Shown: positions 13,201 through 24,751 of the stretch, one piece after another
Layout of the letters: every line of letters starts with the position of its first letter
Numbering within the stretch: position 1 is the first letter of the stretch
Source of the DNA: Coprinus comatus
Taxonomy: Eukaryota > Basidiomycota > Agaricomycetes > Agaricales > Agaricaceae
NCBI GenBank assembly: GCA_034638255.1
Contig: JAWPGT010000082.1
Coordinates: 33,285-97,284 of the forward strand
DNA length: 64,000 nucleotides
Direction of reading: 5' to 3'
Notes under the pieces: model-generated
Databases searched by the model: none
Told to the model about the DNA's origin: nothing
Seen by the model: the letters and a program-made list of their open reading frames with translations, nothing else
Translations under genes and position numbers: made by a program

Positions 13201-14159
13201 AACGTGTCGGCTTTGGCTTTGCTGAACACGTCGGCGAATTCGTGATATTCGGAAGGAATGGCAGAAAGGTCAGGAGGTTCTGGTGAAGCAGATTTGAGAG
13301 TGGCAGCGGCAGCTCGAACGTTAGACTTGAGATCCAACGTGAACTGTTGCGAACCAGGCAGTCGGCGAGCACGATCGAAAGCAATCGCATTCACGAAACT
13401 GATGTGTGGCTTGATCGGTGATGCAGAGGCAGAGCACCCTACAGGAGTGACAGAAGAAGAAACAAGATTGTCGGAAGACGAGTCGGAAGGGTTGACATCG
13501 GAGACGTCGGAAAGAGATGGAGTGACAGGGGCATCGGCCACCGTCGGTTTTCGCAGCGAAGCAGAGAGAGCGAGATCAGCGTTAGTCATAGATCGGAAAG
13601 AGATACTGCCCGAGACCCAGTCAATCAATGGATTGTAGCGGGTGAGCCAGTTGTAACCAAGAACCATAGCACACGAAGAGTCAAGCCGAGTCACATAGAA
13701 ATCAATAGCCATAGATTCACCAGAGGGAAAAGTAATAGGTAAGGACAGAGATTGGGTAATATAAGAGTTAGAAGAGCCATCGAATAATCGTAATTCAACC
13801 GGAGGACAAGAACTAGTGGGTATAGTGAACTCGCGAACGAATTCGGTGTCAATGAAGCAATGAGTAGAACCGCTATCAATAAGAGCAACAATCGGCGATT
13901 CGGAACAAGAAGCAAAACAAGGAGCGGAAGAAGATAAAGGAATATGAAGTGAGTCGGGGTTAGAAAGAGCGGAAGCGTTCAAACGAACAAAGGGAATAGT
14001 GCAGGGAGGAAGAACGTGATCCTCGGTCTGCACACCTGAAGGATCGCAGATCAGTTTCCCAAACTCTCGGTTTGAGAGGATGAGGTCGTTTCCGAAGTCG
14101 TAGTAGTAGCTGCCCGAGCCTTGGCTTTCTCCGCTTCCGAAGCTGCTTTCTTCCGACAA
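10278..14159 (-). pseudogene. pol of X copy 1 (PR-RT-RNaseH-IN-chromodomain, three TGA)
   Basis: One frame, -1 relative to gag, ends at TAA 10280-10278. Domains in order: aspartic protease with ALIDSGS, RT with YLDD (12692-12681), RNase H, integrase zinc-binding HHCC (CVTC), integrase core with the D-D-E residues visible (MDFIEKLP, SDRG, DGQTERTNQ), and a C-terminal chromodomain (EYEISRIV...WLGY). Interruptions are only three TGA codons, at 13058-13056, 11438-11436 and 10865-10863. Each sits where family members have Arg (GFI-R, TCM-R, VSA-R). No indel disrupts this copy, unlike copy 2. It would reverse transcribe and integrate the element if the stops were read through or the enzymes were supplied in trans. 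Confidence 0.92.
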
Positions 14160-15210
14160 ACGCTAACACCATGACCGGCGGTGCCGCAGAAGAGGCAGAG
14201 GTTGTTGGCAATCCGACGCTGACGTTCTTCAGCAGTGAGCTTGCCGTTAGAGTCAAGTTTATTGGAGAGATCGGTTGCAGGTTTAGGAGTAGTGGAAGCA
14301 GTAGTAGTGGCTTTCGGAGCAGGGGTCGCCGATTTGGTTTTGTCAGACGACTTGGACTTGGAAGACGATTGACCCGATGTGGAAGTAGAAGTGGAAGAAT
14401 TGGAAGTGGAAGACTGAGTAGTTGCAGCGGGAGTATTCGGCGTGTTGCGACTTGCAACACGCTTCTTTTCGCGTTGACGTTCCCAGTAGCGTTGATCGAT
14501 ACGAATGCAAGTGTCACGCATATCGGCAAGAGAGGTTGGTTTGCCCTGGGGTAGTGCATAGAGAGCGTCTTTGAGTCGGTCGGGAAGACCTTTGTAATAG
14601 GCACAGCAGAGAAGATAATCAGGGTATTGGAGGACCCCGGCCAAACGGTTGAACTCGACATTGTAGGTCGCGATCGGACCGCCTGAAGCCATAGTGAGGT
14701 TGTCCAATTCCTCTGCAGCTTCGGCGACTAAGTCAGAAGAGCCGAAGTTAGCGGTGAGTTCTAGGACGAATAGATCCCAGTCGGTGTACCAGGGGACTAA
14801 CATCCAGTCGTGGGTATTCTCAAGCACAGTTTGAAACCATTGACGGGCAGAACCAGAGAGATAAGAGAGGGCGAACCCGACCCGACTGACGTCGGAGGCC
14901 AGGCTCTGATGGTGTTGGAAATAGAGACGGCATTGGAAAAGGAATTCCAACAGCTTCGTTGGTTTAGAACCGTCAAAGACTGCGGGTTCGCGAACATGTG
15001 CGCGATCCGACATCCGAACAGGAGGATTAGGGGCAGGAGTAGCCGAGGTGCGGGCCTGGGTGGTCAAGGCACGACTAAGTGTGCCGAGACCATGCAAGAA
15101 TGCTTGTAGTTGATCCTCCACATTATCCCAACCATGCTGTTGGGCCAAGGGTGGATCGGGATTGTTCGGGTGTTCGTCATTATCATCTGCATTATTGTCA
15201 TCATCATCAT

Positions 15211-15241
<31 letters not shown>

Positions 15242-15646
15242 ATCGCCACCATCACCACCGTCGGGTGGATTTGGGGGGTTTCGCGGAACACCGTTGCCAG
15301 GATCGGCAGGAACACGGCGATTTTCGGGATGATTTTCGGCATCGGAATCCCTATCGTTTTCGTCCATCGGAACATCATGACGGAAACCACCGGGAGGGTT
15401 CGGAGTTTGATTGTTAGCTCGACGATGACCATAGTTAATAGCAGGCAGACCTCCACGACCGCGAATATTGGTCTCAGAGTGGGATCGGGACAGATTCGGT
15501 GAACGATAACCAGCGGGAGTAGGGGTAAGAGGGGAACCAGTATCAAAAATAGACCTAGCAGCAGGAGTAGTAACCTGAACACAAGCAGGCTCTTCGGCCT
15601 GAACACAAGCAGACCGGGAAGGAGCAGTAGTAGTAATTCCAGACAT
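14051..15646 (-). CDS. gag: gag of X copy 1
   Basis: 531 codons from ATG 15646; the upstream in-frame TTG lies in the LTR and is unlikely to be used. Order: Ser/Thr/Pro-rich N-terminus, poly-Gly and poly-Asp stretch at about residues 140-165, a Ty3-type capsid region (HVREPAVFDG, SGSARQWFQ, AYYKGLP), a Ser/Thr linker, and a zinc knuckle C-x2-C-x4-H-x4-C (CLFCGTAGHGVSVC) near the C-terminus. It is intact here, while copy 2 carries a +2 insertion. It ends in the frameshift heptamer. It assembles the virus-like particle and packages the element RNA. Confidence 0.92.
14054..14060 (-). promoter_or_regulatory. -1 ribosomal frameshift heptamer GGGAAAC (X copy 1)
   Basis: The heptamer is read G-GGA-AAC in the gag frame, directly before the gag TGA (14053-14051). 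Slipping back one base continues as K-L-I-C-D in pol. See copy 2 for the hairpin. Confidence 0.85.
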
Positions 15647-15675
15647 AGACACAAGAGACAGTACCAGAAGTTTGG

Positions 15676-15685
15676 AGTCTGATAT
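15676..15685 (-). promoter_or_regulatory. self-priming PBS of X copy 1
   Basis: In element sense ATATCAGACT, 2 nt after the 5' LTR, complementary to AGTCTGATAT inside the LTR. Confidence 0.7.
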
Positions 15686-15687
15686 AC

Positions 15688-16194
15688 TGTTAAGAACAGG
15701 GATCGGAGATGAGCTAGCGACGTCGGATTGAGGCTTCGGCTTCAATGTATGTGTTGCGCCCTTCCGATACTGCGATTAGCCTCACTTGCAAGAGGACCGA
15801 ACGGTCGGAAAGAATGTCGGAAGGAATTACGGAGGAGAGTAGAGAACGAGAACAGAGACAAGATTGACTTAGAGTCAGAACAAGACAAGACAGAAGAATG
15901 AGTGCGGATACTATGTTGATATCAGACTAAAGAATGTACAGGAGCGGCTAGCGATTAAATACATTGTTTACCGATATCAGAATATAACATATCAAAACAT
16001 AAGATAACAGAACAACAGGCCGACATACTAAAAAGGTGATGCCGACCGAAAAGGGAGATATATGAAACAGGAAGTTGGTGAAAACAAGTGAACAAGGTCC
16101 AAGAGGTCAGCGACCGATAACAAGATTGACAGTCGGAACTGTCGGATGGTTGGAAGAGTTGTCGGATGGTCGGTCGGTGGCACGGTACGTGACA
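15688..16194 (-). repeat. 5' LTR of X copy 1
   Basis: 507 bp, TG...CA ends. The outer flank GTCCT (16195-16199) is the reverse complement of AGGAC, the right flank of copy 2. Confidence 0.93.
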
Positions 16195-17226
16195 GTCCTG
16201 CCGTTTGTGATCATATCTTTTATTTCTATGATTCCTGCCTTCATACTTTTCATTACCAAGTTGCTTATTCCTGAACTTCTTATTACAGCGTTCATTATAT
16301 AAGTCCTCGACAACTGTATCTGCAATCTCACTCATTTCAGCAACTCTCAACACTTCTCTGTAAGACACTGAGTCAGGATTGAGTCTGTCCTTCCACAAAG
16401 CACTCTGGATTTCGAGCCTAAGTCCATTCCACAATTTATGAACTTTATACTTCTTGTCAGACTCCCACAGTTACAAACAATTCATGTAATTCAGATGCGA
16501 ATTCCTTAACGGAACGGTTGCCTTGATAACATTTCTCTAACTTGCGACGTTGAGTTGCTCGGAAGTTAGCGGGGAAGCAGTAATTGAAAAGTTCAGTAAA
16601 AAATTTAGAAAGAGCCCACTTCTTTGCCTTGAGAGCAACCTCTCGAGTATAGAAAGTATATGCTTTATCCACAAGAAAGTTAGATATCATGGAAACATGC
16701 CTTTCTTTGGGTACTCTGCCATCTGTTACATATTCGGTGGCCTGAGTTACAAATCGATGAAAAACTCGAGGATCGTCCTTGCCATTGTATGGTTCAGGGG
16801 CTATCGGTTGAAGTAATATTTTTTCTTCTTTACTTCTATGTTTAGATTTCTTGGACAACTTCCTCTTTTTCTTTTTATCCTCAGGTTTATTCTCATCCTC
16901 AGATTCGCTTGAGCTCTCACTGGAAGAAGTGTCTGTATCTGAGTCATCTTCACTAGAAGAGCTATCATCAGAGGTATCTGAAGATTCCGATTCACTGGAG
17001 TCACTGGAGTCTTCATCTGGAGGACCCTTGTCTTTCCCACCCTTAGTGTTTTGGTTGTGCTTATCCGTTTTAGCTACTTTTTTGGGATTTTCAAATATTT
17101 TGCCAAGGTAGCTGTTCAGATCTAACTGGTCAGAAGGACGTAAGGATCTTTCAGATTTATCTTTCTTTTTACTCGAGGACTTTTTCTTGTGGGAAGAGTC
17201 GCTAGTTTTATTTTTTATTAACTCTT
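16195..17226 (-). pseudogene. gag: element C gag, middle third, inverted
   Basis: On the minus strand the sequence continues gag-N: lysine- and Ser/Asp-rich low-complexity region, then a Ty3-type gag capsid domain (EPYNGKDDPRVF, NYCFPANFR, KLEKCYQG, EFASELHEL). Near 16457 one extra G breaks the frame; the protein resumes with ESDKKYKVHKLWNGL and runs to KRQ at 16200. The ends carry AAGAG (as CTCTT, 17222-17226) and AGGAC (as GTCCT, 16195-16199), which match the flanks of gag-N and gag-C. The piece was therefore once collinear with both and was flipped after X inserted twice. Confidence 0.9.
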
Positions 17227-17733
17227 TGTCACGTACCGTGCCACCGACCGACCATCCGACAACTCTTCCGACCATCCGACAGTTCCGACTGTCAATCTTG
17301 TTATTGGTCGCCGACCTCTTGGACCTTGTTCACTTGTTTTCACCAACTTCCTGTTTCGTATATCTCCCTTTTCGGTCGGCATCACCTTTTTAGTATGTCA
17401 GCCCGTTGTTCTGTTATCTTATGTTTTGATATATTATATTCTGATATCGGTAAACAATGTATTTAATCGCTAGCCGCTCCTGTACATTCTTTAGTCTGAT
17501 ATCAACATAGTATCCGCACTCATTCTTCTGTCTTGTCTTGTTCTGACTCTAAGTCAATCTTGTCTCTGTTCTCGTTCTCTACTCTCCTCCGTAATTCCTT
17601 CCGACATTCTTTCCGACCGTTCGGTCCTCTTGCAAGTGAGGCTAATCGCAGTATCGGAAGGGCGCAACACATACATTGAAGCCGAAGCCTCAATCCGACG
17701 TCGCTAGCTCATCTCCGATCCCTGTTCTTAACA
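17227..17733 (+). repeat. 5' LTR of X copy 2
   Basis: 507 bp from TGTCACG to TTAACA. Its partner is 24752-25258. Confidence 0.93.
17460..17502 (+). promoter_or_regulatory. predicted LTR promoter and transcript 5' end (X)
   Basis: TATTTAAT at 17460-17467 lies 33 nt before AGTCTGATAT (17493-17502), the segment complementary to the PBS. Self-priming requires that segment to be at the RNA 5' end, so the start is predicted at about 17493. Confidence 0.6.
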
Positions 17734-17735
17734 GT

Positions 17736-17745
17736 ATATCAGACT
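17736..17745 (+). promoter_or_regulatory. self-priming PBS of X copy 2
   Basis: ATATCAGACT, 2 nt after the LTR, is a 10-nt perfect complement of 17493-17502. Confidence 0.7.
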
Positions 17746-17774
17746 CCAAACTTCTGGTACTGTCTCTTGTGTCT

Positions 17775-18179
17775 ATGTCTGGAATTACTACTACTGCTCC
17801 TTCCCGGTCTGCTTGTGTTCAGGCCGAAGAGCCTGCTTGTGTTCAGGTTACTACTCCTGCTGCTAGGTCTATTTTTGATACTGGTTCCCCTCTTACCCCT
17901 ACTCCCGCTGGTTATCGTTCACCGAATCTGTCCCGATCCCACTCTGAGACCAATATTCGCGGTCGTGGAGGTCTGCCTGCTATTAACTATGGTCATCGTC
18001 GAGCTAACAATCAAACTCCGAACCCTCCCGGTGGTTTCCGTCATGATGTTCCGATGGACGAAAACGATAGGGATTCCGATGCCGAAAATCATCCCGAAAA
18101 TCGCCGTGTTCCTGCCGATCCTGGCAACGGTGTTCCGCGAAACCCCCCAAATCCACCCGACGGTGGTGATGGTGGCGAT

Positions 18180-18210
<31 letters not shown>

Positions 18211-19372
18211 ATGATGATGATGACAATAATGCAGATGATAATGACGAACACACCCGAACAATCCCGATCCACCCTTGGCCCAACAGCATGGTTGGGATAA
18301 TGTGGAGGATCAACTACAAGCATTCTTGCATGGTCTCGGCACACTTAGTCGTGCCTTGACCACCCAGGCCCGCACCTCGGCTACTCCTGCCCCTAATCCT
18401 CCTGTTCGGATGTCGGATCGCGCACATGTTCGCGAACCCGCAGTCTTTGACGGTTCTAAACCAACGAAGCTGTTGGAATTCCTTTTCCAATGCCGTCTCT
18501 ATTTCCAACACCATCAGAGCCTGGCCTCCGACGTCAGTCGGGTCGGGTTCGCCCTCTCTTATCTCTCTGGTTCTGCCCGTCAATGGTTTCAAACTGTGCT
18601 TGAGAATACCCACGACTGGATGTTAGTCCCCTGGTACACCGACTGGGATCTATTCGTCCTAGAACTCACCGCTAACTTCGGCTCTTCTGACTTAGTCGCC
18701 GAAGCTGCAGAGGAATTGGACAACCTCACTATGGCTTCAGGCGGTCCGATCGCGACCTACAATGTCGAGTTCAACCGTTTGGCCGGGGTCCTCCAATACC
18801 CTGATTATCTTCTCTGCTGTGCCTATTACAAAGGTCTTCCCGACCGACTCAAAGACGCTCTCTATGCACTACCCCAGGGCAAACCAACCTCTCTTGCCGA
18901 TATGCGTGACACTTGCATTCGTATCGATCAACGCTACTGGGAACGTCAACGCGAAAAGAAGCGTGTTGCAAGTCGCAACACGCCGAATACTCCCGCTGCA
19001 ACTACTCAGTCTTCCACTTCCAATTCTTCCACTTCTACTTCCACATCGGGTCAATCGTCTTCCAAGTCCAAGTCGTCTGACAAAACCAAATCGGCGACCC
19101 CTGCTCCGAAAGCCACTACTACTGCTTCCACTACTCCTAAACCTGCAACCGATCTCTCCAATAAACTTGACTCTAACGGCAAGCTCACTGCTGAAGAACG
19201 TCAGCGTCGGATTGCCAACAACCTCTGCCTCTTCTGCGGCACCGCCGGTCATGGTGTTAGCGTTTGTCGGAAGAAAGCAGCTTCGGAAGCGGAGAAAGCC
19301 AAGGCTCGGGCAGCTACTACTACGACTTCGGAAACGACCTCATCCTCTCAAACCGAGAGTTTGGGAAACTGA
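17775..19372 (+). pseudogene. gag: gag of X copy 2 (frameshifted)
   Basis: Same protein as in copy 1. At about 18250 two extra bases (CACACCC instead of CACCC) shift the frame just after the poly-Asp stretch; the capsid and zinc knuckle are open in the shifted frame from 18275 to 19372. ATG 17775 is chosen as in copy 1. Confidence 0.9.
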
Positions 19373-22300
19373 TCTGCGATCCTTCAGGTGTGCAGACCGA
19401 GGATCACGTTCTTCCTCCCTGCACTATTCCCTTTGTTCGTTTGAACGCTTCCGCTCTTTCTAACCCCGACTCACTTCATATTCCTTTATCTTCTTCCGCT
19501 CCTTGTTTTGCTTCTTGTTCCGAATCGCCGATTGTTGCTCTTATTGATAGCGGTTCTACTCATTGCTTCATTGACACCGAATTCGTTCGCGAGTTCACTA
19601 TACCCACTAGTTCTTGTCCTCCGGTTGAATTACGATTATTCGATGGCTCTTCTAACTCTTATATTACCCAATCTCTGTCCTTACCTATTACTTTTCCCTC
19701 TGGTGAATCTATGGCTATTGATTTCTATGTGACTCGGCTTGACTCTTCGTGTGCTATGGTTCTTGGTTACAACTGGCTCACCCGCTACAATCCATTGATT
19801 GACTGGGTCTCGGGCAGTATCTCTTTCCGATCTATGACTAACGCTGATCTCGCTCTCTCTGCTTCGCTGCGAAAACCGACGGTGGCCGATGCCCCTGTCA
19901 CTCCATCTCTTTCCGACGTCTCCGATGTCAACCCTTCCGACTCGTCTTCCGACAATCTTGTTTCTTCTTCTGTCACTCCTGTAGGGTGCTCTGCCTCTGC
20001 ATCACCGATCAAGCCACACATCAGTTTCGTGAATGCGATTGCTTTCGATCGTGCTCGCCGACTGCCTGGTTCGCAACAGTTCACGTTGGATCTCAAGTCT
20101 AACGTTCGAGCTGCCGCTGCCACTCTCAAATCTGCTTCACCAGAACCTCCTGACCTTTCTGCCATTCCTTCCGAATATCACGAATTCGCCGACGTGTTCA
20201 GCAAAGCCAAAGCCGACACGTTACCACCTCACCGACCTTACGACCTTAAGATTGATCTTGAGGAAGGTACCTCACCACCTATCGGTGTGCTCTATTCGCT
20301 GTCGCAAATCGAGCTTGAGGCCTTACGTGAGTTCATCGATGAGAACTTAACTTCTGGTTTCATTTGACAATCTTCTTCTTCTCATGCTGCACCCGTTCTT
20401 TTCGTAAAAAAGAAGGACAGTTCCCTCCGACTCTGTGTTGATTTCCGTGGTCTTAATCGCATCTCTAAAAAGGACCGTTACCCACTTCCGCTCATTTCCG
20501 ACCTCTTAGACTCTCCCCGAAAGGCTCATATCTACACCAAGATTGACCTCCGTCATGCTTATCATCTCGTTCATATCGCCGAAGGCGACGAATGGAAAAC
20601 GGCTTTCCGAACTCGTTATGGTTCGTTTGAATGGCTCGTCATGCCATTTGGTCTTACCAACGCTCCCGCCGCTTTTCAACGTTTTATGAACGACATCTTT
20701 TCGGATATGCTCGATGTCTGTGTAGTTGTCTATCTTGACGACATTCTCATTTTTCCGACGACATTGCTTCTCACAAAAAACATGTCCGTGAAGTTCTCAA
20801 ACGTTTGCGCAAGCATGGTCTTTATGCTCGTGCCGACAAATGTGAATTTCATTCCGAATCGGTGGAATATCTTGGCTACATTCTCGGCTCTGGAGGTCTT
20901 ACTATGGCTCAGGACAAGGTTCAAATTATTCAAGACTGGCCCGAACCGAAAAAGGTAAAGGACATTCAATCTTTCTTGGGTTTTGCGAACTTCTATCGGC
21001 GCTTTATCTATGGTTATTCCGACATCGTTGTCCCTCTGACAAGGCTCACTCGAAAGGGTGTTGCTTGGTCGTTTGACGGCGACGCTCGGGATGCTTTCAA
21101 TGCTCTCAAAAAAGCGTTTACTTGTGCTCCTGTGCTTACTCATTGGGTCCCTGATGCTCAAATCATCGTCAAGACTGACGCTTCCGACTACACTCTTGCT
21201 GCTATTATTTCTTTACTTACCGACGACGGTGACATCCATCCCGTCGCTTTCCACACCCGTACCTTTTCCACTCCCGAACTCAACTACGACACCCACGATA
21301 AAGAACTTCTCGCCATCTTCGAAGCTTTCCGAATCTGGCGACACTATCTTGAAGGAGCTTCGCTTCCGATTGATGTTGTCACCGATCACAAAAATTTGGA
21401 ATACTTTTCTACTACTAAGGTTCTTACTTGTCGGCAAGCTTGCTGGTCTGAGTACCTCTCTGGGTTTAATCTTGTTATTCGCTTCCGACCTGGGTGCCTC
21501 GGCACTAAGCCCGATGCTCTTACTCGTCGGTGGGACGTCTACCCTAAGGAGGGGGGAGTCGGCTATGCAGCCGTTAATCCTCACAACTTCCGACCGGTCT
21601 TCACCCAAGACCAACTTGCGGCCTCTGTTCGTGCTACGTATCTTCTTACTCCTGCTCTTCGTGCTTCTGTTATTGCTGACATTTCTAAGCTTCATTCCGA
21701 TATTCTCTCTTCTCTTTCTTCCGATGCCGAGATCGCCGAACACCTTGTCAAACCGACAGGTCGGTGGTCTAGGGATGATCATGGATTCCTTCGCCTTGAC
21801 GGCAGGATCTACGTCCCTGACGCTGAGAACCTTCGGGTTCGGGTTATGCAATATCATCACGACCATCCCCTTGCTGGTCATTACAGTCAGAATAAAACTC
21901 TCGAGCTTATTCGTCGAGACTATACATGGCCTGGTATTCGGGAAACAGTCAAACTCTTTGTCAAGAGTTGTGTAACCTGTATGTGATCCAAACCGCAGCG
22001 TCATCGGCCTTATGGCTTGCTTAAGCCGCTTCCGATTCCTTCTCGTCCTTGGGATTCTATCTCGATGGACTTCATTGAGAAACTTCCCGCTTCTTCTGGC
22101 TTCGATGCGATTCTCGTTGTCGTTGACCGATTCACGAAGCAAGCTGTTTTTATCCCTTGTCATGATACAATTACTTCCGCTGACTTAGCCCGACTATTCG
22201 TTATCCATGTGTTCTTGAAGCATGGTGTACCGTCCCACGTTACTTCCGATCGTGGTTCGGAGTTCGTTTCTCATTTCTTCCGATCGCTTGGTGAAGCGTT

Positions 22301-23143
22301 GAACATGCGACTTCACTTCATGTCGGGTTATCACCCCAAAGGTGACGGTCAAACTGAACGAACTAACCAAACTCTTGAACAGTACATTCGGATCTACTGT
22401 AACTATCAGCAGACCGACTGGTCGGAACTTCTTCTGCTCGCCGAGTTCGCATACAACAATGCGCCGAACGCTTCCACTAATGTATCACCATTCTTTGCTA
22501 ACAAGGGTTACCATCCTAACATTACAGTTTACCCCGAACGTGACCTGGTGTCCGCTTGAGCTCGTGAATTCACGACTAACCTTGATGAGTTACATGCGAC
22601 TCTCAAGTTAGAGATTGCTTCTGCTCAGAAAAGGTATCAGGCTTCCGCCGACGCAAAGCGACTTCCGTCGCCGAGCTTCAAAGTCGGTGATCAAGCATTC
22701 GTTAAGGCTCAATTCTTCCGAACTACTTGTCCTGCAAAGAAATTTGCCAAAAGTATTTGGGTCCTTACAAGATCATTGCACAACCTGGTACACTTTCTTA
22801 TACACTTCAATTACCTCCGAACTTCCATTCTGTACATCCTGTCTTCCATGTATCCATGCTCGAACCATTTACTGCTAACCCTTTTCCAAACCGTTCAGAT
22901 CCTCCACCACCGCCGATTGAAATCGAAGGCGATGTTGAGTACGAAATCTCCCGAATCGTCAATTCCAAGATCGACCGACATCGGGCCTGCAAACTACTCT
23001 ACAAAGTCGCTTGGCTGGGATATGAGGATACGGATGAGGAGTTTTCGTGGTTACCGGCGAACGAACTTGAGCATGCTGTTGAATTGGTTGATGCGTTCCA
23101 TCGTTCCTATCCCCACCTTCCAGGGCCTCTATCTTCACCTTAA
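19264..23143 (+). pseudogene. pol: pol of X copy 2 (three TGA, two indels)
   Basis: Same domain order as copy 1. TGA codons lie at 20365-20367, 21984-21986 and 22557-22559, the same sites as in copy 1. In addition, one base is missing right after the RT motif YLDDILI (near 20752), and one A is missing near 22750 in the integrase C-terminal part, so this copy needs two further frame changes. The chromodomain (EYEISRIV...) is intact at about 22940-23100. Confidence 0.92.
19363..19405 (+). promoter_or_regulatory. -1 frameshift signal: GGGAAAC plus hairpin (X)
   Basis: Heptamer at 19363-19369, gag TGA at 19370-19372. After an 8-nt spacer, GATCCT (19378-19383) can pair with AGGATC (19400-19405). 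The pol frame enters through the slip. Confidence 0.8.
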
Positions 23144-23499
23144 TCATCGTTCCCGATCGCCAATTCTGGGCTAGGCCCGACTTCAACTTCTTCCGATCCC
23201 TGTTTATCTTAGCCGATTGTGTTCCAATCTTTCTACTCCCTAATCTCGTTTTGTACTCTCTTCTCGCGCTATTACCTTCGACCTATCGGTCATTTTGCGC
23301 ACTCTCAGTCTGTTTCTTCGTTTTCGACTGTCGGCCTTTTAACTTGCCACCTATTCTGATTTCCTCCGACAGTCGCCGACTCATTTCCGAACTTCCATTT
23401 ATTTTCTTACTTATCATTTTCACACCAGAGAGCAAGAAATGAATTTGTACTTGTAGTAAAACAAATACTATGATCTACAAGTACTGCCGACGCTGATGT

Positions 23500-24553
23500 C
23501 TACTCTTCCTCACCCTCAGCACCTTCATCCTCCTCTCCCTCCTCGTCATCGTCCTTTCCCTCATTCATATCCTTCAGGTCCTTCCTCAGCCCTTTCATCT
23601 CCATCACCAAAGCCCCCAATGCCTGTCGCTGCCATTCCCAATGCTCCTTCTGCAATTTCCGCCATTCGAAGTGGCGGCTCTCGTCATGTTGTTCCCGCGT
23701 ATTGATCGTGCTCCAGACGGGACACCGCAGCAGTAAACTGGCCGATTGAGGCCGACTCTCGGGTGGGTGGACGGGTGGTGGCCGACGACGAAGGACCAGC
23801 GACGGGAGTGGCAGGGCTGCCGAAAATTTCTTCGTGAGTCAACGACGACCCACTGAAGTCCATCCACGATGCCGCCGACGCTGTCGTTGTGGTTGCCTTC
23901 CGAGGTAACGGCCTCTTCTTGACTGCTCGAATTTCTTCTTCCCTTTTCTTCCCTTTCTCCCTCTTGACCTCCCCTTCCGCGTCCTTGCCGACACACCCTT
24001 TCTTGTCCTTTGCACACCTCTTACAGGGCCCGCTCGGCCTGTTACCTTCCTCACAATCCACGCCCAAACCGACACAGCGCTGACAAGGGACCTTCTTCAA
24101 CCGACTGCGTACCATCAGTTCAGGCCGATGGGGTACCGAAACGAAGACTTGCCTATCGGTTGCCACCTTCGTTTTACCGACGCCGATCACTTCTACCTCT
24201 CCCTCACTGTCTTCCACTACCGGTTTCGACTTCTTTTTCACCACTACCGCCGACGTTTTTCCGTCGGATTCCCGACGCCTCTTCACTGTCTCAACTTCTT
24301 GTCCCTGTAACGAGGTCGAGGATACAGTCGGGGTGATGGGTGGTGGTGTAGGAAGGCGCGGTGAGGTCGGTGCTGGCGTAGATGGCAACGTTGTTGGGAC
24401 CTCCGCGGTGGTCTCCACCGCCGTTTCCTCCACAGGACTGGCAGGGGTCGAGGACACTTGGACGGCCTGAGCAGCTTTCCATGCTGCCTCAAACGCATCC
24501 CTCTGCTCGTTGGTCATATTGAGAAAGTCGTACATGGTAGGAATGTTGGACAT
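23500..24553 (-). pseudogene. antisense Zn2Cys6-like ORF of X copy 2
   Basis: Counterpart of 8857-9921. Here the first part is uninterrupted through the Cys cluster (no TAA), but a 2-nt deletion near 23713 truncates it at 23684, before the coiled-coil-like helix and acidic tail. Each copy thus has a different lesion and an intact ancestor is implied. The ATG at 24553 lies 199 bp inside the 3' LTR edge, so the LTR or this spacer may hold its promoter. Confidence 0.8.
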
Positions 24554-24751
24554 GGTGGTGCAATACTGTCACCATTGCCACTCATCTTTTAAGTCCCTGT
24601 GCCGACCGTCACGTGCCCGACACGCGGCGACTTCTCAACTTCTTTTTGCCTCATGGTAACCTTGTCCTTCCGACTTCACTTTCCCGCTGTCACTTTAACT
24701 TTCCACGTTCACCACTCTAAGTCCTCGAGGGCTCGGCCTTAATGGGGGCAC

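Larger units (their letters stand above)
8150..16194 (-). mobile_element. Ty3/Gypsy chromovirus family X, copy 1
   Basis: 8,045 bp with 507-bp LTRs (TGTCACGTACC...TTAACA). Order in element sense: LTR, PBS, gag, pol (PR-RT-RH-IN-chromodomain, -1 frame), antisense Zn2Cys6-like ORF, purine-rich GGGGGCAC tract, LTR. The flanks AAGAG (left) and GTCCT (right) do not match each other, but each matches a flank of copy 2. Gag is intact. Pol is open except for three TGA codons. Confidence 0.95.

Noticed and set aside
15160..15260. CRISPR-like or tandem repeat array
   Set aside because: This is a triplet-rich low-complexity coding stretch (Gly and Asp codons), without spacers; no CRISPR is expected or seen in this eukaryotic window.
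15079..15502. His-rich or Ile-rich ORFs opposite the X gag, and the Leu-rich ORFs alongside pol
   Set aside because: These are other-frame shadows of the poly-Gly/poly-Asp stretch and of the conserved pol frame; both X copies repeat them only because the DNA is the same.
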